In this document: one piece after another, positions 7,932 to 16,251 of the stretch
Layout: every line of letters starts with the position of its first letter
How positions within the stretch are numbered: position 1 is the first letter of the stretch
Assembly (NCBI GenBank): GCA_937125035.1
Contig: CAKZLG010000277.1
Span: forward strand, 1 to 49,949
Direction: 5' to 3'
DNA from: an uncultured Maribacter sp.
GTDB taxonomy: Bacteria > Bacteroidota > Bacteroidia > Flavobacteriales > Flavobacteriaceae
DNA: 49,949 bases
Made by a program: the position numbers and the translations under genes
The notes under the pieces: generated by a model
The model's input: the letters and a program-made list of their open reading frames with translations, nothing else
Told to the model about the DNA's origin: nothing
The model's database searches: none

Positions 7932-9335
7932 TTAAAGATTCTCTGGATTTACGGCCAGACTATTAAACAATTTGGCCTTTGCACTAAAGAATTTGTTCTC
8001 CACCATATTGCGTTTCAGCACGGCATCTATAAGCTTGCTCTCCCTAGAGTTGATCAAAAAGAGGGAGCTTTCCCCAAAACTGAATTTCCGTTCCTCAGCC
8101 ATGAGCAAGGCTTGGTAGTTGTCCACGATATCCTCAATGAGCCTGTTTTGGGTTTCAAAGGATTCCAGCTCATTATAGATGGCCAATATCTTGTTCTGTA
8201 TTTCTATCTGCGCATTATCAAACTCAAACTCGGCATCACGCAATTTTATATTGGCCAATCTCAGGTCTCCCCGCTCTTTTCTCAAGAACAGGGGCATTTC
8301 AAACCTTAGACCGCCCTTGTACTGGTCCGTTATGAACGAATTGGCCAGTTCTGGCGTTTCCGTGAGAAAATTATATTCCAGGTCTATGGTAGGCAACAGC
8401 TTGTTGGTCTTTAGCCTCCGGTCCACTCTTAGACCATCTATTTTATAGCCTAATGAGCGCAATTTGGGATGGTTTTCCAAATCAAACCGATCCAGCGGAA
8501 GCCCTTGTATCTCAAAAGCACGGTCAATTTCGGTATCCAGCCCCAGGTCAGGTCTCACATTGGGCTGGAGTTCCACGGGTATGTTGTCTCCCAGCCACAA
8601 AAAACTGCTGAGCTCCAACGTTCTATTGCGAAGCGTTACTTTGGCTTGTTCCAGCTCCAGCGCCCTGTTCTGTACGGCAATTTTGGCCTCTACCGTATCT
8701 ATGGCGGCGATATCCCCGGCCAGTGCACTGCTTCGTATGCCCCTAAAACGAATTTGGGCATTGTTCAGGAAATTGGCAAAAACCTCTCTGTTCCTGTAAG
8801 CTTGCAACCAATCAAAATAAGCCAAAGAGGCATCAAACAGGATCTGGTTCACCAGAAGGTCACGGTCGGCCTCGGATTGCTCCCTGAAGAACTTGGCCTG
8901 TTTCAGTGTGGCCATGCGCTCATTGATCCAAGACCCGCGCCCCAAGGATAGGGTAACCCCGGCACTGTACAGCCCATCTTCTGGCACTGCCTCCTCTGGA
9001 TTGATGAAGGCCCCTTCATTCTGTTCAAAATTACCTTTGAGCTCTATGCCGTACCAAGTGGGTATTTTAAAGGTAGCGTTCAAGCGGTCAAAATATTCGG
9101 TGCCCTTGAACTCCTTGCGCTCATAATCCACATTCAGTTTGGGATCAAAACCACCCCGTGCCTTTAAGAGATTGGCCTGCCCCATATCCAAGGCCAACTC
9201 TGCCTGTTTGGCTATGGGATGAAAGCTCTTGACATACCCCAAATATTCAGGGAACCCCAAGATAAGGCTATCCTGGACCTGCGCATGGGAAAAAGCCCCT
9301 GCCAAGAGAAATACGTACACCATGAATCTGCCCAT
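7932..9335 (-). CDS. TolC-family outer membrane efflux protein
   Basis: This 467-residue protein has a signal peptide (MGRFMVYVFLLAGAFSHAQ) and the two alpha-helical repeats of TolC proteins. Examples are the long helical stretches around residues 150-215 and 360-440, with features such as LDMGQANLLKARGGFDP and KAKLFNSLA. It would form the outer-membrane channel for the HlyD and ABC proteins encoded just upstream. It begins 2 bases after the stop of the HlyD-like gene, so translation is probably coupled. The transported substrate is not evident. Confidence 0.9.
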   Translation of the reverse strand: MGRFMVYVFLLAGAFSHAQVQDSLILGFPEYLGYVKSFHPIAKQAELALDMGQANLLKARGGFDPKLNVDYERKEFKGTEYFDRLNATFKIPTWYGIELKGNFEQNEGAFINPEEAVPEDGLYSAGVTLSLGRGSWINERMATLKQAKFFREQSEADRDLLVNQILFDASLAYFDWLQAYRNREVFANFLNNAQIRFRGIRSSALAGDIAAIDTVEAKIAVQNRALELEQAKVTLRNRTLELSSFLWLGDNIPVELQPNVRPDLGLDTEIDRAFEIQGLPLDRFDLENHPKLRSLGYKIDGLRVDRRLKTNKLLPTIDLEYNFLTETPELANSFITDQYKGGLRFEMPLFLRKERGDLRLANIKLRDAEFEFDNAQIEIQNKILAIYNELESFETQNRLIEDIVDNYQALLMAEERKFSFGESSLFLINSRESKLIDAVLKRNMVENKFFSAKAKLFNSLAVNPENL

Positions 9336-9337
9336 GC

Positions 9338-10690
9338 TTATTTTTTTACCGTTTCCGACTTTCCACCTTGTGGCTGATAATAGTTGGGGGGGAAACCGTT
9401 CAACTGCCTCCAGAGTTCAAACCAGATGGGCACGTCTTCCAAAAGGGCAATGGTATTTGCCCCAGAGCCCACCCTAAGGTCTTTTGGCCAAGGATGATCT
9501 TCCGGATCGGGCGCTATCAAAACCCTATACTTACCATTGTCACTGATAAAGGTCTCAATGGCAACGACCTTGCCCCCATAAGTACCGTAGGATACATTGG
9601 GCCAACCGCTGAAAATGATCACGGGCCAACCATCAAACTGGATACGGACGCTCTCACCCAAATGAATCAATGGCAGGTCTATGGGCGCCACAAAGGTTTC
9701 CACGGCCATATCATAATTAGCGGGCATGATGCCCACCAGTCTGTCCCCTTCTTTGAACGTCTCCCCAATGCCCCCTTGTATGGCGCGGTTAATATACCCG
9801 CTCTGGGGTGCACGTATGTAGTACATGTCGTTCCTCATGGAGTAATTGGTGAATTCATTCTCCAGCTTGGTCACTTGCGCCTCAGAATCAAATTGATTGG
9901 ACTGTGCGGTGAACATATCACTCCTGGCCTTTGAGATCTTATCACTGTATTCTGCCTTTATACGGTTGATCTCCACTTGGGCATTGATGACCTCATTGGC
10001 TGCCGCCAATAATTTGTTCTCTTGAGAGATGAGTTTTGCCTGGGTCTCTTGGAGCTTCAGTCGTTTTTCCTCCACATCGGTCACTGCTTTAAGGCCTTCG
10101 CTCTCTAATTGGGTGGTACGATCAAACTGTCTTTGTGCGATCAATATGTTAGTCTTGGCCGCTTCTAGATCTATACTGTCACTCTGCACCTTAAGCCTAG
10201 CCTGCAAGAGTTTGTTCCTGGCCTGTTCCAATTTAAGTTCCCTTTCATTGGCAAGGGCGCCCACTTGGGTGTTCAATGCCTTTACCTTTTCTTGGTAGGA
10301 GACAACGGACATCTCCTTGGCCTTGATCTGCTGGCCGGTACGCTCCACCAAATTGGGGTCAAAATATTCGTTCTTTATTTCAGAAATGAACAATATGGTG
10401 TCCCCTTGCTGTACAAAGTCACCCTCGCGCACGAACCATTTCTCAATACGCCCCGGAATGGGCGACTGTATGGTCTGGGGGCGCTGGTCTGGGGTGAGCG
10501 TGGTCAAAAACCCCGTACCGGAGACGTTCTGCGTCCATGGAAGAAACAGAATAATGATGAGAATGATGGCAAAGGTGATCAAAAAGCGATTGAAATGTTT
10601 GAAATGCCTTTTATGGGACACCCGTTGATACGCTTTAAAACCCGATAAGTCCACATTTCTTTTGAGGCTCGTCTTAGAGATATTCAACAT
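9338..10690 (-). CDS. HlyD-family membrane fusion protein
   Basis: This periplasmic adaptor is anchored in the inner membrane and links an ABC exporter to TolC. With the ATG at 10690 it has 450 residues. A short cytoplasmic tail leads to one transmembrane helix (FLITFAIILIIILFLPW, about residues 36-52). A lipoyl-like half follows (IQSPIPGRIEKWFVREGDFVQQGD), then a long coiled-coil hairpin (about 105-270), the second lipoyl half (IRAPQSGYINRAIQGGIGE), and a beta-barrel domain. The start at 10690 leaves a 4-base gap to the ABC gene; the longer reading from 10726 would overlap it by 32 bases. The family match is clear. Confidence 0.9.
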   Translation of the reverse strand: MLNISKTSLKRNVDLSGFKAYQRVSHKRHFKHFNRFLITFAIILIIILFLPWTQNVSGTGFLTTLTPDQRPQTIQSPIPGRIEKWFVREGDFVQQGDTILFISEIKNEYFDPNLVERTGQQIKAKEMSVVSYQEKVKALNTQVGALANERELKLEQARNKLLQARLKVQSDSIDLEAAKTNILIAQRQFDRTTQLESEGLKAVTDVEEKRLKLQETQAKLISQENKLLAAANEVINAQVEINRIKAEYSDKISKARSDMFTAQSNQFDSEAQVTKLENEFTNYSMRNDMYYIRAPQSGYINRAIQGGIGETFKEGDRLVGIMPANYDMAVETFVAPIDLPLIHLGESVRIQFDGWPVIIFSGWPNVSYGTYGGKVVAIETFISDNGKYRVLIAPDPEDHPWPKDLRVGSGANTIALLEDVPIWFELWRQLNGFPPNYYQPQGGKSETVKK

Positions 10691-10694
10691 AAGG

Positions 10695-12365
10695 CTACGT
10701 GTTACTTTTGATTTTTCCGTTTTCAAGGGTGATCACACGACCACACTTATCAATCCAATTCTTATCATCACTCACCACAATCAGGCTCCAAGGCTGGGAG
10801 GCATCTGTCAAGATATCCATGATGCGCACGGCCTCGTCCTCATCAAACTGGTCCAAGGGATCGCGAAGCACTAACAATTTGGGTCGTTTAATGAGGCTTC
10901 TGGCCAAGACGATCTTTTTGGCGAAGGTATAGGACATTTGTTTACCTTCCGGATAAATTATGGTGTCAAGGCCTTCCGGCATATCCTTTATCTCCCTGTC
11001 CAGACCGGTGATCTCCAAGACCCAAAGTATATCCTCCTTTTTAATGGAAGTATCCCCAAAGGTGATGTTCTGAATGAGCGTACCCTCAAACGGGGTCTCC
11101 AACTTAAGGGATTGCCCCACTTTAGATCTATAATGGTTCAGATTCTCTGATTTAAGACGGACTCCGTTTACATTGATGTTACCGGCACTAGGATCAATAA
11201 GGCCAGCGATCAAATGCAGTAAAGTTGACTTTCCCGATCCATTTGAGCCCCGCAACAAAATCCTGTCACTGCCCTTTATGGTCATAGAGAGGCCGTCTAT
11301 GATATTTTTGGGCCGGTCTGGCACACTATAGTAAAGGTCGTCCAGATCAAGCTGAAAATCGCTCTTATCAAAAAGTTCAAGGTCCGTTTGTGAGGGCTCC
11401 AAGTCCTTGTCCACCACCTGGCCCAATTTTTCCAGGGCCGTGAGGACATCATAGAAAGATTCCAAGCTTACGATAAGTTTTTCCACCGAGGCAACCACCA
11501 AAAGGATAATGATCTCAGCCGCAACGAACTGGCCAATGTTCATTTCTTGGTTGAGCACCAAGAGCCCCCCTATGACCAATAGACCACCGGTGACCAGTAC
11601 TTTGAACACGATCATTTGCACAAACTGCAGCACCAAGATCTTAAAGTGGTTTTCCCTGGCCTCAAGGTAACCACTTACCAAATAATCATTTTTGTTCAAG
11701 GCATGGCTTGTTCTACCAGACAGCTTAAAACTGATCAATGACCGGGCCACCTCCTGTATCCAATGGGCTACCTTATATTTTTGTTTGGACTCCATTAAAC
11801 TGGTCTCCAAGCCCCTTGTTATGGTATATTTGAAGACCACGTATATCAGTGCGATCAACAGGACGCCGTATACAATGAAAAAAGGATGGTAAAGGGACAA
11901 GAGCAACAGCCCAAAGATGATCTGCAACAGGGCTGTTGGCACATCTATCAGTAATTTGGAGATGCCCTTTTGAATGTTGAGTGTATCAAAAAAACGGTTG
12001 GCCAGTTCCGGTGGGTAAAAGTTGCGCAGTTCAGACATCTTTATTTTTGGAAACCTATAGGCAAATTCAAAAGAACTACGGGTGAATATCTTCTGTTGCA
12101 CATTTTCAATGATCCTTATCTGCATTAACTGCAAAACCCCAACAAAGGCCACCCCCAAAGTGACCACGATTACCAAAATGATCCATGAGGTACTCACTTG
12201 GGCGCCTTGAATCAAATTAATGATCGCTTGTATTCCAAGAGGCAGGGACAAACTGACCAACCCAGCGAAAACAGCATAATAAAAAACTTGGCGAACGTCC
12301 TTTTTATCTAGCTTTAGCAGGTTTATGAGTCGCTGCCAAGCGGTTATGATATTCTTACTCATCAA
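10695..12365 (-). CDS. ABC exporter protein with a degenerate ATPase domain
   Basis: This 556-residue protein has the half-transporter layout: six transmembrane helices (about 25-310) then a nucleotide-binding domain (about 338-556). Walker A is intact (GSNGSGKST, 373-381) and a Q-loop glutamine is present at 418. The other ATPase motifs are lost. The LSGGQ signature reads MSYTF (477-481). Walker B, normally LLILDEP, reads LLVLRDP, so the Mg-binding aspartate is Arg501 and the catalytic glutamate is Asp502. The switch histidine position reads VSDD (531-534). The frame is open and well kept, so this looks like selected loss of hydrolysis rather than decay. It overlaps tetR by 11 bases and precedes hlyD and tolC genes. 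Substrate unknown. Confidence 0.85.
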   Translation of the reverse strand: MMSKNIITAWQRLINLLKLDKKDVRQVFYYAVFAGLVSLSLPLGIQAIINLIQGAQVSTSWIILVIVVTLGVAFVGVLQLMQIRIIENVQQKIFTRSSFEFAYRFPKIKMSELRNFYPPELANRFFDTLNIQKGISKLLIDVPTALLQIIFGLLLLSLYHPFFIVYGVLLIALIYVVFKYTITRGLETSLMESKQKYKVAHWIQEVARSLISFKLSGRTSHALNKNDYLVSGYLEARENHFKILVLQFVQMIVFKVLVTGGLLVIGGLLVLNQEMNIGQFVAAEIIILLVVASVEKLIVSLESFYDVLTALEKLGQVVDKDLEPSQTDLELFDKSDFQLDLDDLYYSVPDRPKNIIDGLSMTIKGSDRILLRGSNGSGKSTLLHLIAGLIDPSAGNINVNGVRLKSENLNHYRSKVGQSLKLETPFEGTLIQNITFGDTSIKKEDILWVLEITGLDREIKDMPEGLDTIIYPEGKQMSYTFAKKIVLARSLIKRPKLLVLRDPLDQFDEDEAVRIMDILTDASQPWSLIVVSDDKNWIDKCGRVITLENGKIKSNT

Positions 12366-13041
12366 CAGAAATGTTTAAGGCATTAAAAACAACGTGTACA
12401 AAATAGTCCGTTGGCGTAACTTCTTCAGAACAGTTCGTTAAGGTGGCAAAATGCTCCTTCAGAAAATACTGGTGCAACGACCCCTCCAATACGGTGCTGG
12501 CCAGGCTTGTGGGATAAAGGTAGCCCGGATCTACTTCTTGGATCATTTTACTGATGCGCTGTACCAAACGTTTATAGATGACAAAGTAGCCCTCTTTGTT
12601 CTCCACATCCACTTCTTTGGTCAAGTAGGACTTTGAGTATTCATTGATCACTATTTTGTTCAAGAAGATTTCATTGATATGGGAGAAGGAAGAATCCTCC
12701 TTTGTCTCCCGGGTAACGATTTCAATGGCCCTATGCAACTTTTGCTGGGAACTGGCTATGTTGTTCGTGGCGAAGACCAATTGATACTCTAACCAGCCCC
12801 AGTACCATGAGGCCAAATAGAGCAACAACTTATGCTTGTTTTCAAAATACCTATAAATGGAACTTTCATTGGATCCAATTTTAGTTCCCAATTTTTTGAA
12901 GGTGAAGGTTTCAAAGCCCATTTCATTGATCATAATGATGCTCTCCTTTATTATCCGTTTCCCCAGATCGGACGACTCCGGGTCCTTCACATAAATTTTT
13001 TCATTGATGATAATCTTAACAGATTGAAATAACTCCTCCAT
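12355..13041 (-). CDS. TetR-family transcriptional regulator
   Basis: This 228-residue protein has a TetR-type helix-turn-helix at about residues 27-72 (IIKESIIMINEMGFETFTFKKLGTKI..., then SIYRYFENKHKLLLYLASWYW), followed by an all-helical ligand or dimerisation domain. Its end overlaps the ABC gene start by 11 bases, so it is the first gene of the exporter operon and very probably regulates it. Two ATAATAGT copies and a TAATA-G-TATTA palindrome overlap its promoter, consistent with autorepression. The inducer is unknown. Confidence 0.88.
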   Translation of the reverse strand: MEELFQSVKIIINEKIYVKDPESSDLGKRIIKESIIMINEMGFETFTFKKLGTKIGSNESSIYRYFENKHKLLLYLASWYWGWLEYQLVFATNNIASSQQKLHRAIEIVTRETKEDSSFSHINEIFLNKIVINEYSKSYLTKEVDVENKEGYFVIYKRLVQRISKMIQEVDPGYLYPTSLASTVLEGSLHQYFLKEHFATLTNCSEEVTPTDYFVHVVFNALNISVDE

Positions 13042-13065
13042 GACCTATTTTTAAAATGAACAGAG

Positions 13066-13100
13066 CAAATATAATAGTATTACACGCAGCGTATAATAGT
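13066..13100 (-). promoter_or_regulatory. tetR operon promoter with overlapping operator-like repeats
   Basis: On the minus strand TATATTTG (13066-13073) is a perfect -7 box, 25 bases upstream of the tetR ATG. TATAATAGT occurs on the plus strand at 13070-13078 and again at 13092-13100, 22 bases apart. The 11-base palindrome TAATA-G-TATTA (13072-13082) overlaps the -7 box. A repressor bound here would block RNA polymerase, so autoregulation by the TetR protein is likely. Confidence 0.5.
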
Positions 13101-13182
13101 TTAACTTACTTTTAACGATAGCGATTCTTTTTTTTATCTATTTCTTATTATTTTAGCGTTTACCTTAGAATCTTTCATTCAA

Positions 13183-13554
13183 ATGAAATTATTGTTACCA
13201 TATCTTTTGTTCTTTGTTGTTGTGCAAGCGACAGCACAGGAAATGTCGTTGTTGCGTTTGCACGCGGCTCAGCCTTGGGAACCTTTTCATGAAGATGTGA
13301 AACAAGACCTAAGAAGCAAAAACGACAAGGTTATCGCAGTAATGGGTGGTCTCAACGATTGGGACGGCGCCAATAATTATTTTAATTTTTTTGGCGCAAA
13401 GGTCATCATAGAAAAAATGGATAAAACCTCATATGGCAGCACCACCTTGGTCCTTAGACGTGAGGATGGACAGAATTTTTATGGTTTATATCCCATTATG
13501 AATGCCGAGGTCATTCCCATGGGTAGTAAAGAATTTAAATTGTACAATCCATAA
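13183..13554 (+). CDS. Small secreted protein of unknown function
   Basis: This 123-residue protein has a signal peptide (MKLLLPYLLFFVVVQATAQ) and a compact mixed region with KVIAVMGGLNDWDGANNYFN and TTLVLRREDGQNFYGLYPIMN. It is probably periplasmic or exported. I do not recognise the family with certainty; a DUF4174-like or small beta-rich domain is possible. It is divergent from the tetR operon and separated from it by 141 bases of AT-rich DNA. A hairpin with a partial T-run follows at 13580-13603, so it is probably a single-gene unit. Confidence 0.6.
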   Translation: MKLLLPYLLFFVVVQATAQEMSLLRLHAAQPWEPFHEDVKQDLRSKNDKVIAVMGGLNDWDGANNYFNFFGAKVIIEKMDKTSYGSTTLVLRREDGQNFYGLYPIMNAEVIPMGSKEFKLYNP

Positions 13555-13579
13555 AGCAAGAACACTTCATAAGTATTTT

Positions 13580-13603
13580 AAGGACGGTTCCAATACCGTC
13601 TTT
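13580..13603 (+). terminator. Hairpin terminator after the secreted protein gene
   Basis: GACGGT (13583-13588) pairs with ACCGTC (13595-13600), loop TCCAAT, and the stem extends by A-T pairs into TTTG. This fits a weak intrinsic terminator 26 bases after the stop at 13554. Confidence 0.5.
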
Positions 13604-13646
13604 GTTTGATACTATGATAATAGCAGATTCCAATTTGTTCTCCAAT

Positions 13647-13695
13647 ACGGCCCGCACCACCTTCATACGCTAGTGAATGGTCTGCGGGCCGTTTT
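13647..13695 (+). terminator. Strong hairpin with T-run right before the CutA-like gene
   Basis: ACGGCCCGCA (13647-13656) pairs perfectly with TGCGGGCCGT (13683-13692), and an inner stem ACC-TTCA/TGAA-T-GGT closes an 8-base loop. TTTT follows. It has the shape of an intrinsic terminator, but the ATG of the next rightward gene is only 13 bases beyond the stem. It could be a second terminator for the upstream gene or an attenuator for the downstream one. Confidence 0.6.
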
Positions 13696-13705
13696 ATTGT
13701 TCCAT

Positions 13706-14011
13706 ATGATACTACTTCATGTTATTGCGGAAAGTAAAAAAGATGCTGAATTCCTGGTACGTTTTCTCATCAAGGAAAAATTTCTGTTCTCCGGCCATAT
13801 CCACCCAATTACGGAATATGAATCCTCAAGTGGCATGCCACAGCCCAAATGGGAGCTAACCGGCAGAACTAAGGCACTCCTCTTCCAGAACATAAAACAG
13901 GCCTTACAGTCAAATGACATTGGTAAGCACCTTCCCATTTATGCCACACCCATTGTGTATTTGGATGAAGACCAAAGTGAAATCATAAGAAATCATACCC
14001 TTAAAACGTAA
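13706..14011 (+). CDS. CutA-like small protein
   Basis: This 101-residue protein has no signal peptide. The order of segments resembles the CutA1 / PII-like ferredoxin fold. There is a first strand (MILLHVIAES), a helix with KKDAEFLVRFLIKEKFLFSG, a strand pair ending in WELTGRTKALLF, a helix FQNIKQALQSN, and a last strand LPIYATPIVYLDED. In CutA the same places carry the sequence for uptake-related signal binding and metal tolerance. This is an assignment by layout only. The ATG at 13706 is preferred; an upstream ATG at 13673 lies inside the loop of the strong hairpin. The next gene, lysR, converges with a 7-base gap. Confidence 0.55.
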   Translation: MILLHVIAESKKDAEFLVRFLIKEKFLFSGHIHPITEYESSSGMPQPKWELTGRTKALLFQNIKQALQSNDIGKHLPIYATPIVYLDEDQSEIIRNHTLKT

Positions 14012-14018
14012 AAGTAAC

Positions 14019-14939
14019 TCAATACCTCTGGATCCAATTGAAGCTTTGCTCAATGATGCGCTCCTTGTGTTCATTCAGATAATTCAAAAAAGCTTCAGCA
14101 GCTGGGGATAATTTTTTGGAGCGAAGCCATACCAAGTTCCACGTAGTGCTCAAGGGCAGTCCCTTGACCGGAACAATTTTCAGATCCTTGCTCTTTAATT
14201 CGTTCTTAATTCCGATCAAAGGCATAATGGAATAGCCCAGTCCCGCTACAACTGCTTGTTTTACGGCTTCATTGGAGGTCAATTCCATCTTTTTAATGGC
14301 GTGGAACTTGTTTTTTGCAATGAACTCTTCCATGGCCTTTCTGGTGGCAGACCCGGGTTCCCTGAAAATGAGCGGGTGCCTTTCAAACAGTTCCCGTTTG
14401 GTATGTAGGTTTAGTGTGACTTCTTTTCCGCCAACAAAAAACAATTTATTTTCCAATAAGGGTACGGCATTGATCTTTAAATTGTGGGGGACTACGGAGA
14501 CAAGGGCAAAATCGATTTCATTGCGCTCCAAGGCCCTAAGTACTTTCAACTTATTGGTAACGTCCATAATAAGTTCCAAACCTTCATTTTTCCGCATAAA
14601 GTCGGTTAGAAAAAAAGGCATTACATACTTGCCCGTAGAGACCACTGAAAGTTTTAAACGCCCGGAAAGGTTTCCTTGAAAAGCCAAGGTCTTGTAATTG
14701 ATGGCGTACACCTCATTGATGATCTTTTCCGCAGCTGCGGCGATCTCCTTGCCAAAATCCGTTACATAGAGCTTTCTCCCCACCACCTCCGTTAGGGGAA
14801 TGGGAAACTGATCTTGAAAATTCTTTAATTGAATGGATACGGCAGGTTGCGATAAGAACAGTTCCTCCGCCGCCAGCGTAATGCTCTCTTTTTGAGAGAC
14901 CTTTAAGAACACTTGGAGCTGGTGCAACGTATAGTTCAT
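14019..14939 (-). CDS. LysR-family regulator, probably of the adjacent bicarbonate transporter
   Basis: This 306-residue protein has an N-terminal winged helix (residues 1-60; LHQLQVFLKVSQKESITLAA, then SQPAVSIQLKNF) and a type 2 periplasmic-binding-like effector domain (about 90-300; RLKLSVVSTGKYVMP, GLGYSIMPL). This is a standard LysR regulator and resembles the CbbR/CmpR branch that controls carbon fixation or uptake genes. It is transcribed divergently from the sbtA-like gene across a 317-base gap, the typical arrangement for a LysR protein and its target. The effector cannot be read from the sequence. Confidence 0.9.
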   Translation of the reverse strand: MNYTLHQLQVFLKVSQKESITLAAEELFLSQPAVSIQLKNFQDQFPIPLTEVVGRKLYVTDFGKEIAAAAEKIINEVYAINYKTLAFQGNLSGRLKLSVVSTGKYVMPFFLTDFMRKNEGLELIMDVTNKLKVLRALERNEIDFALVSVVPHNLKINAVPLLENKLFFVGGKEVTLNLHTKRELFERHPLIFREPGSATRKAMEEFIAKNKFHAIKKMELTSNEAVKQAVVAGLGYSIMPLIGIKNELKSKDLKIVPVKGLPLSTTWNLVWLRSKKLSPAAEAFLNYLNEHKERIIEQSFNWIQRY

Positions 14940-15256
14940 TACTATTTTTTATGTTTCCCATAATAAATATAAATAAAAATTTATGAGCAAGGATGTACAA
15001 CTTTACAAGGGCTGGCTCTATTGAATGGGATCTTATGGTAAAAGCTGCCACCATTGGGAAATTGAAAAATCAAGGATACGATAGCGTTCCCCTTGGCAGA
15101 TAGGCGCCAATAATGGGATAAACCCTACCTTAGCGATTCCATATGATGCCTTTTGCGCAGTATTCATTAATTGGAATATGTGGCCGTGCTGGCTTTTATG
15201 TGCCCAAAAGATCATGGATATTTGCACCGGACCATACCCGTACCAACTAAGACCCT
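14940..15256. promoter_or_regulatory. Divergent control region between lysR and the sbtA-like gene
   Basis: This gene-free stretch of 317 bases separates two divergent genes. The first 50 bases are very AT-rich and include CATAA (14959-14963) and TTATG (14981-14985) as arms of an imperfect inverted repeat, a plausible LysR site near the regulator start. The rest shows only short open frames (the longest from 14983 has 13 codons). No riboswitch or strong hairpin was seen. Confidence 0.4.
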
Positions 15257-16216
15257 ATGGATTTACACTTACTCATTGATAACCTCAGCAACCCCGCCCT
15301 CTTGTTCTTTTTTTTAGGGATTTTGGCAGTACAGCTTAAAAGTGACCTTGAAATACCGCAAAACTCCTCAAAATTCATCTCCCTTTACCTCATGTTCTCC
15401 ATTGGCTTTAAAGGTGGCCTGGAGCTTTCCCACAGCAATTTGGATATGGACATATTTTGGTCTTTGCTCTTTGGTGTATTCTTGGCACTCTTTGTGCCCA
15501 TTTACAGTTATTTCATTTTGCGGAGAAAATTCAGTGTGGCCAATTCTGGCGCCATAGCCGCGGCCTATGGCTCCGTAAGTGCCGTGACCTTTGTGACCGC
15601 AGTGGCCTTTTTGGAAATGGAACAGATAGATTTTGGTGGGCACATGGTAGCCGTTATGGCCCTTATGGAGGCCCCCTCCATCATTATTGGCGTGCTTTTA
15701 ATGTCCTATTTCCAAAAAGACAAGAAAAACAAGATCAACCTTGGTGGGGTCGTACGGCATTCCCTGACCAATGGTAGCGTGCTCCTTATTCTAGGGAGCC
15801 TTGTCATTGGCTTCTTGGCCAGTGACCAACAGGCCAGGGGAATTGAGCCCTTTACCACGGATATTTTTAAAGGGTTCTTGGCCGTTTTCCTTTTGGACAT
15901 GGGCATCACCAGCGGTAAAAAACTTGCTGATTTCATGAAGAAAGGATGGTTTGCCTTTTTGTTTGCCATCGTAATACCCCTAATCAATGGATGCACCGTA
16001 GCCGTAGTGAGCGGTATGTTCATTGAAGGAACGGGAAACCGCTTCCTCTTTGCCATTCTTGCGGCAAGCGCGTCTTATATTGCCGTACCGGCCGCCATGC
16101 GCTTGGCCGCACCCAAGGCCAACCCTAGTCTGTACCTCCCCATGGCACTGGCCATAACCTTTCCCTTCAATATTACCCTGGGCATGCCCCTCTATCTTTT
16201 TTTGGTACAAAATTAA
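15257..16216 (+). CDS. sbtA: SbtA-type sodium-dependent bicarbonate transporter
   Basis: This 319-residue integral membrane protein has about ten helices in two similar halves and the family stretches FFFLGILAVQLKSDLEIP, LYLMFSIGFKGG and AYGSVSAVTFVTA. The C-terminal half has ILAASASYIAVPAAMRLAAPKANPSL in short blocks typical of SbtA (DUF897). SbtA imports bicarbonate with sodium. In a heterotrophic marine flavobacterium this would supply carbon for anaplerotic carboxylases (inference). The protein is at about the size of the short bacterial SbtA proteins. No SbtB-like PII partner gene is directly adjacent, though the small CutA-like protein two genes away has a similar fold. Confidence 0.88.
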   Translation: MDLHLLIDNLSNPALLFFFLGILAVQLKSDLEIPQNSSKFISLYLMFSIGFKGGLELSHSNLDMDIFWSLLFGVFLALFVPIYSYFILRRKFSVANSGAIAAAYGSVSAVTFVTAVAFLEMEQIDFGGHMVAVMALMEAPSIIIGVLLMSYFQKDKKNKINLGGVVRHSLTNGSVLLILGSLVIGFLASDQQARGIEPFTTDIFKGFLAVFLLDMGITSGKKLADFMKKGWFAFLFAIVIPLINGCTVAVVSGMFIEGTGNRFLFAILAASASYIAVPAAMRLAAPKANPSLYLPMALAITFPFNITLGMPLYLFLVQN

Positions 16217-16251
16217 CAGTACCTTGATGGTGGCGTAGCTAGAACGATATT

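Noticed and set aside
14983-15024. Short frame of 13 codons in the lysR-sbtA gap, a possible leader peptide
   Set aside because: No hairpin or repeat of a single amino acid typical of attenuation follows, and it is short enough to be chance.
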